Of a stretch of 64,000 bases of DNA, positions 60,153 through 64,000 are shown one piece after another. Origin of the DNA: Roseburia hominis A2-183 (lineage in GTDB: Bacteria; Bacillota; Clostridia; Lachnospirales; Lachnospiraceae); assembly GCF_000225345.1 (NCBI RefSeq), contig NC_015977.1, positions 1,285,501 to 1,349,500 of the forward strand. The letters run 5' to 3'. The notes beneath the pieces were generated by a model. That model saw nothing but the letters and a program-made list of their open reading frames with translations. It did not search any database and was not told the origin of the DNA. The position numbers were made by a program, and so were the translations under genes. How positions within the stretch are numbered: position 1 is the stretch's first letter; each line of letters begins with the position of its first letter.

Positions 60153-61709
60153 ATGAGTATTTTAAACGTAGAACATTTGACGCATGGATTCGGTGACCGT
60201 GCGATACTGGACGATGTGTCCTTCCGCCTGTTAAAGGGGGAGCATATCGGTCTTGTCGGAGCGAACGGCGAGGGAAAGTCGACGTTTCTAAATATCGTTA
60301 CGGGAAAGCTGATGCCGGACGAGGGAAAAGTGGAGTGGGCGAAAAATGTGCGGGTCGGTTACCTCGACCAGCACTCGACACTCACCGCGGAAATGACGAT
60401 TGAGAGTGTCTTAAAGTCGGCATTTTCGTGGCTGTTTGCGTTGGAAGAGAAGATGAATCAGATCTGTGATGCGCTCGGCGAGGCGGACGAGTCGCAGATG
60501 GATGCCATGATGGAAGAACTCGGCGTGATACAGGACACCCTGACGATGCATGATTTTTATACGATCGACGCAAAGGTGGAGGAGGTTGCCAGAGCGCTCG
60601 GACTCTTAGAACTCGGGCTGCACCATGATGTGACCGATCTAAGCGGCGGGCAGCGCATGAAGGTGCTGCTGGCAAAGCTTCTTCTGGAGAAGCCGGACAT
60701 TCTTCTGCTGGACGAGCCGACGAACTATCTGGACGCGGAGCATATCGCGTGGCTGACACGCTATCTGCAGGAGTACGAGAATGCGTTTATCCTGATCTCG
60801 CACGACATTCCGTTTTTGAACGATGTTGTCAATATCATCTACCACATGGAGAACCAGCACCTCGACCGCTATGTCGGCAACTACGACAAGTTTGAGGAAG
60901 TCTACGCGGTAAAAAAGGCACAGCTTGAGGCGGCATACCGCAAACAGCAGCAGGAGATCAGTGAATTAAAAGATTTCGTGGCGCGCAATAAGGCGCGCGT
61001 ATCCACCCGCAACATGGCGATGTCGCGGCAGAAAAAGCTGGACAAGATGGACGTCATCGAGCTTGCGGCGGAGCGCCCGAAGCCAGAGTTTTCCTTCCTG
61101 GTGGGACGCACGCCCGGCAGATATATTTTTGAGACGAAGGATCTGGTGATCGGCTATGAGGAGCCGCTCTCGAAGCCGCTTTCGATCGCACTGGAACGCG
61201 GACATAAGGTGGCGCTGATCGGTGCAAACGGAATCGGCAAGACAACACTTTTAAAGAGTCTACTAGGTCTGATTCCCGCGCTTGGCGGCGGTGTCGAGCA
61301 GGGCGAGAACCTCATGGTCGGCTACTTTGAGCAGGAGATCAAGGGGGAGAACAAGCGCACCTGCATTGAGGAGATCTGGGAGGAGTTCCCGGCATTTTCC
61401 CAGTATGAGGTGCGTGCGGCGCTTGCAAGATGCGGTCTGACCACAAAGCATATCGAGAGCCAGGTGAGAGTCTTAAGCGGCGGCGAGCAGGCGAAGGTGC
61501 GGTTGTGTAAACTGATGAACCGAGAGACCAACGTTCTGCTTTTAGACGAGCCGACCAACCATCTGGATGTGGACGCGAAGGAAGAATTAAAGCGTGCGCT
61601 GAAGGAGTACCGCGGAACGGTTCTGTTAATCTGCCATGAGCCGGAGTTTTACCAGGATATCGTGGGAGAGGTCTGGGACTGCTCGAAGTGGACGACGAAG
61701 ATTCTCTGA
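60153..61709 (+). CDS. ABC-F family ATP-binding protein
   Basis: 518 residues with two ABC ATPase domains and no membrane part. Domain 1: GANGEGKST (about 35-43), LSGGQRMKVLLAKLL, ILLLDEPTNYLD. Linker (about 235-310) rich in charged residues, the ribosome-contacting P-site tip region in this family. Domain 2: GANGIGKTT, LSGGEQAKVRLCKLM, VLLLDEPTNHLD. ABC-F proteins act on ribosomes to relieve stalling or protect from antibiotics. It resembles housekeeping YkpA/YbiT-like members more than known resistance types. It starts nine bases after uppP. Confidence 0.92.
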   Translation: MSILNVEHLTHGFGDRAILDDVSFRLLKGEHIGLVGANGEGKSTFLNIVTGKLMPDEGKVEWAKNVRVGYLDQHSTLTAEMTIESVLKSAFSWLFALEEKMNQICDALGEADESQMDAMMEELGVIQDTLTMHDFYTIDAKVEEVARALGLLELGLHHDVTDLSGGQRMKVLLAKLLLEKPDILLLDEPTNYLDAEHIAWLTRYLQEYENAFILISHDIPFLNDVVNIIYHMENQHLDRYVGNYDKFEEVYAVKKAQLEAAYRKQQQEISELKDFVARNKARVSTRNMAMSRQKKLDKMDVIELAAERPKPEFSFLVGRTPGRYIFETKDLVIGYEEPLSKPLSIALERGHKVALIGANGIGKTTLLKSLLGLIPALGGGVEQGENLMVGYFEQEIKGENKRTCIEEIWEEFPAFSQYEVRAALARCGLTTKHIESQVRVLSGGEQAKVRLCKLMNRETNVLLLDEPTNHLDVDAKEELKRALKEYRGTVLLICHEPEFYQDIVGEVWDCSKWTTKIL

Positions 61710-61744
61710 TAAGAGGCCGGCAGAATGACATGAGGGGGAACGAA

Positions 61745-62872
61745 ATGAAGCCCGATTATTATGATGAGTTTCAATGCATCGCGGATGCGTGCAGTCTGAC
61801 ATGCTGTCAGGAATGGAAGATTGCGGTGGACCGTAAGACGGCTGCCGCATGGAAAAAAACAGAAACGCCGGAAGGGGTCCGTCCGAAAAGACGGACCTTA
61901 TCTGATTATACAAAAAAATACGGGGATGGACGAATCATTACGCTCGATGAAAAAATGCGCTGTCCGTTTCTGGATGAGAGAAAGCTCTGCCGGCTGGTTT
62001 TAACTTACGGGGATGCGGTTTTGTCGGAGACCTGTACGGTGTTTCCGCGCGAGAAACATGAGGTGGCGGGGATCACGGAATATTCTCTGATGCCCTGCTG
62101 TCCGGCGGTCGTGGATCTGCTTTGGGGGCGGGAGTGCATCCGGTTTTCGGATGAGGCAGACAGTGCCTCCTACGGCGCATATGAAGCGGTGTATGGGGTG
62201 AGAAAACGTTTCCTCACAATCATGTCAGACCGTGCGTACCGGCCGGCACAGAGTCTTTGCATGCTGTTTTACATGGCGCTTGATCTGTGCGACGCGGGAA
62301 CTTCATGGAAGGCGGAAGTCCCCAAATACGGGGATGCGCCTTTTAGAAAAGAACTTGCCGATGCGGTGGAGCATGCCGGGGCGGATTGCCGGGCGGCATT
62401 TGTGGAGCGCAATGAGCTGTTTCTGGATCTGGCGGAAAACTACCGGAAGGAAGGGCTGTACCGTACTTTTTTAACACCGGCGGCAGAGGAAGCGGAACAG
62501 ATCGCGGAAGATTACGGGAAGATCCGTAAGGAAGATCTCGATGCATTTGCGCAGGCATTTTCTCCATATGAGGCACTGATGCGGTGCTATCTGCAGTCAG
62601 AGATTTTTTCGGAGTGTCTGGGGGAGCCGGACGACGTCGAGTATGTGACGGTAAAGCTGCAGTGGATTGCATTAGAGTATGCAGCCATCCGGCATGCCGC
62701 TTTTCTGTGCTGGCACAGGGAAGGCGCACTTTCCTATGAGACCATGCGCAGCTGTATGGTAATTCTGTCGCGCATGCTGGGATATGAAGACGAGGATATC
62801 TGGGAATACCTGGAGAACAGTTTTGAACGGCTGATCTGGGACTGGGGATATTTTGCCCTTGTTGTCTCGTAA
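61745..62872 (+). CDS. fliB: Flagellin lysine-N-methylase (FliB family)
   Basis: 375 residues. The N-terminal cysteine clusters are characteristic: YYDEFQCIADACSLTCCQEW, CPFLDERKLCRL, LSETCTVFPREK and LMPCCPAVVDLLWG, which probably hold an iron-sulfur cluster. The C-terminal half is helical. FliB methylates lysines on flagellin in motile bacteria. No flagellar genes lie in this window, so the gene stands apart from its substrate. The ATG at 61745 follows GAGGGGG; a longer in-frame start at 61688 overlaps the ABC-F gene and is rejected. Confidence 0.85.
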   Translation: MKPDYYDEFQCIADACSLTCCQEWKIAVDRKTAAAWKKTETPEGVRPKRRTLSDYTKKYGDGRIITLDEKMRCPFLDERKLCRLVLTYGDAVLSETCTVFPREKHEVAGITEYSLMPCCPAVVDLLWGRECIRFSDEADSASYGAYEAVYGVRKRFLTIMSDRAYRPAQSLCMLFYMALDLCDAGTSWKAEVPKYGDAPFRKELADAVEHAGADCRAAFVERNELFLDLAENYRKEGLYRTFLTPAAEEAEQIAEDYGKIRKEDLDAFAQAFSPYEALMRCYLQSEIFSECLGEPDDVEYVTVKLQWIALEYAAIRHAAFLCWHREGALSYETMRSCMVILSRMLGYEDEDIWEYLENSFERLIWDWGYFALVVS

Positions 62873-62873
62873 A

Positions 62874-62904
62874 ATGAGATGCCCTGCGTGTCAGGGCATC
62901 TCAT
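62874..62904. terminator. Hairpin terminator after fliB, possibly bidirectional
   Basis: ATGAGATGCCCTG and CAGGGCATCTCAT pair perfectly around a five-base loop. No T run follows on the + strand; on the - strand it is followed by TTTT. Confidence 0.6.
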
Positions 62905-63020
62905 CAAACGGATGGAGATGATGCTCCTTCAGATAGGAGACAGATGCTGCAAGATCCTCATAGCTGCGCACCTCAATTAACAGTGTGAAAATTGTGTGAA
63001 AGAGAAGGGATTTTCCGATA

Positions 63021-63082
63021 GAAAAAGCAGGACGGGGCGCGAAATTCACCCGCATAGAGTGAATTTCGCGCCCCATCCTGCT
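63021..63082 (-). terminator. Rho-independent terminator of htpG
   Basis: AGCAGGA-GGGGCGCGAAATTCAC pairs with its complement across a nine-base loop with one mismatch; on the - strand it is followed by TTTTTC. It lies 23 bases after the htpG stop. Confidence 0.92.
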
Positions 63083-63104
63083 GTCTGTGAGAAGACGAAT
63101 TGAT

Positions 63105-64000
63105 TTATTTGGCAAGAAGCATCATGATCTTGTTGCTGCGCTCCACGAACTTGCTCATGGCATCGACGGACAACGGTTGGTTGGACAGCATTGCCAGGTC
63201 ATAGAGCTGCTCGCAGAACATCGGAACGTTCTCGGAATCCTTGTGCTCGAAAATGTATTTGACCAGTGCATGGTTCGCGTTTAAGGTTAAGGTCTGGTCT
63301 GCGGCGAACATATTCGGGTCCATACCGCCCATGCCGCCCATAGCGTACATCTTCATCATATCCTGCATACGTCTGCCTTCCTCGGAGAGAGTGATGATGG
63401 AAGCAAGATTCTCATTCTTTAACTTCTCCACCTTGACGGTCAGCTTGTCGTTGCCAAGTGCCTTTTTAAACAGGTCGGTCAGCGTGTCGGTCTCTTCCTT
63501 TAAATCAGCGGCATCGTCTGCATCCTTTAAGGAGTCTGTGACATCCGCATCGATTCGCATGAATTTATAATGCTCGTTGCGTTGCTCTAACTGGGAGATG
63601 AAGGAGGTATCGATGTTGTGGTCTAAGATCACAGCGTCCATTCCCTGCTCCTTGAAGAGCTTGATGTACTGTCCCTGCTGTACCTTGTCGGTCACGTAGT
63701 AGATGACCTTGCGCTCGTCCTTTTCCTCTTCGGAATCGTCCTTTGCATCAGCATCCTCTGTGACGGAATTGCCGTTCTTGTCAACAACATCGGAAGCAGC
63801 ATCGGTGTCTTCCTTTTTCTCCTCTTCTTTTACGAGAAGCTCCGGAAGGGTAAGGTACTTGTCATCCAGATTTTTAAAGAGGATATAGTCGTTCATCTTG
63901 TCGCAGAACTTGGGGTCTTTTAAGCAGCCGTATTTGATGAACGGACTGATGTCATCCCAGTATTTCTCGTAGGATTCCTTGTCTGTCTTGCACATGCCGA
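63105..64000 (-). CDS. htpG: Chaperone protein HtpG (Hsp90), C-terminal part
   Basis: The gene runs off the right edge; about 298 C-terminal residues are visible, covering the end of the middle domain and the dimerization domain. KESYEKYWDDISPFIKYGCL, DKMNDYILFKN and YYVTDKVQQGQYIKLFKEQG are Hsp90 middle-domain blocks; MYAMGGMGGMDPNMF and ANHALVKYIFEHKD come from the C-terminal domain. Between them lies a strongly acidic insert of about 40 residues (EEEKKEDTDAASDV, EDADAKDDSEEEKDE) that is longer than in E. coli HtpG. Hsp90 folds client proteins using ATP. A strong terminator follows. Confidence 0.93.
   Translation of the reverse strand, partial: GMCKTDKESYEKYWDDISPFIKYGCLKDPKFCDKMNDYILFKNLDDKYLTLPELLVKEEEKKEDTDAASDVVDKNGNSVTEDADAKDDSEEEKDERKVIYYVTDKVQQGQYIKLFKEQGMDAVILDHNIDTSFISQLEQRNEHYKFMRIDADVTDSLKDADDAADLKEETDTLTDLFKKALGNDKLTVKVEKLKNENLASIITLSEEGRRMQDMMKMYAMGGMGGMDPNMFAADQTLTLNANHALVKYIFEHKDSENVPMFCEQLYDLAMLSNQPLSVDAMSKFVERSNKIMMLLAK

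Noticed and set aside
1..64000. CRISPR arrays, rRNA genes, prophage, integrase or complete transposase genes.
   Set aside because: None seen on either strand; the only repeats are the palindrome, two tandem duplications at gene ends and the small repeat in addB.

Overview
The window reads as chromosomal DNA of an anaerobic, probably motile Firmicute of the Lachnospiraceae (Roseburia/Eubacterium-like). This is inferred from gene content: AddAB instead of RecBCD, an ECF sigma/RsiV-like pair, a GntR-LacI type AraR, a split transketolase with a small transaldolase, an HD-GYP pair, a FliB flagellin lysine methylase, and the strong AGGAGG ribosome sites. Nearly all genes lie on the + strand; only one tRNA, one small doubtful gene and htpG are on the - strand. 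No prophage, complete insertion sequence, rRNA or CRISPR array was found.

Layout. 1-0.8 kb: a GNAT acetyltransferase and a small unknown protein. 1.1-6.0 kb: a phosphotransferase (PTS) set made of a LevR-like regulator with worn-out catalytic domains, EIIA, EIIB, enzyme I and a variant HPr, with no membrane EIIC. 6.0-6.6 kb: a giant imperfect palindrome with arms of about 300 bp. 6.7-13.0 kb: a tight operon of two HD-GYP proteins (one apparently inactive), a YgbA_NO family protein and a CydDC-like ABC exporter pair. 13.0 kb: tRNA-Ala. 13.3-20.2 kb: a MoxR-like AAA+ ATPase, an ABC_ATPase-family protein, a TetM/EF-G-like GTPase fused to a Rae1/YacP-like NYN nuclease domain, and three small proteins. 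20.3-29.2 kb: a stand-alone H-cluster hydrogenase-like protein, an RsmF-like rRNA methylase, a MetH-activation-like protein, a hybrid histidine kinase followed by a degenerate two-receiver protein, and an ECF sigma/anti-sigma/hydrolase set. 29.3-31.3 kb: a zinc-ribbon-like protein, a DUF218 protein and RNase HI.

31.3-41.8 kb is an L-arabinose/pentose region: araR, a GH27 glycosidase that looks like a beta-L-arabinopyranosidase, araB, araA, transaldolase, the two transketolase halves, araD and an aldose 1-epimerase. Two matching 24-bp palindromes are candidate AraR operators. Together these genes could release L-arabinose, convert it to xylulose 5-phosphate and feed it through the non-oxidative pentose phosphate pathway. 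41.9-46.6 kb is a rhamnose unit (AraC-type regulator, rhaB, rhaA, rhaD). Neither sugar cluster contains a transporter. 47.0-62.9 kb holds addB-addA, maf, a small conserved protein, a COG2509-type flavoprotein, a PrsA-like lipoprotein, a MATE exporter, uppP, an ABC-F ATPase and fliB. The window ends inside htpG on the - strand.

All calls come from reading the sequence and recalling families; no database search was run. Start codons were often moved downstream of the longest open frame where a better ribosome site was visible.
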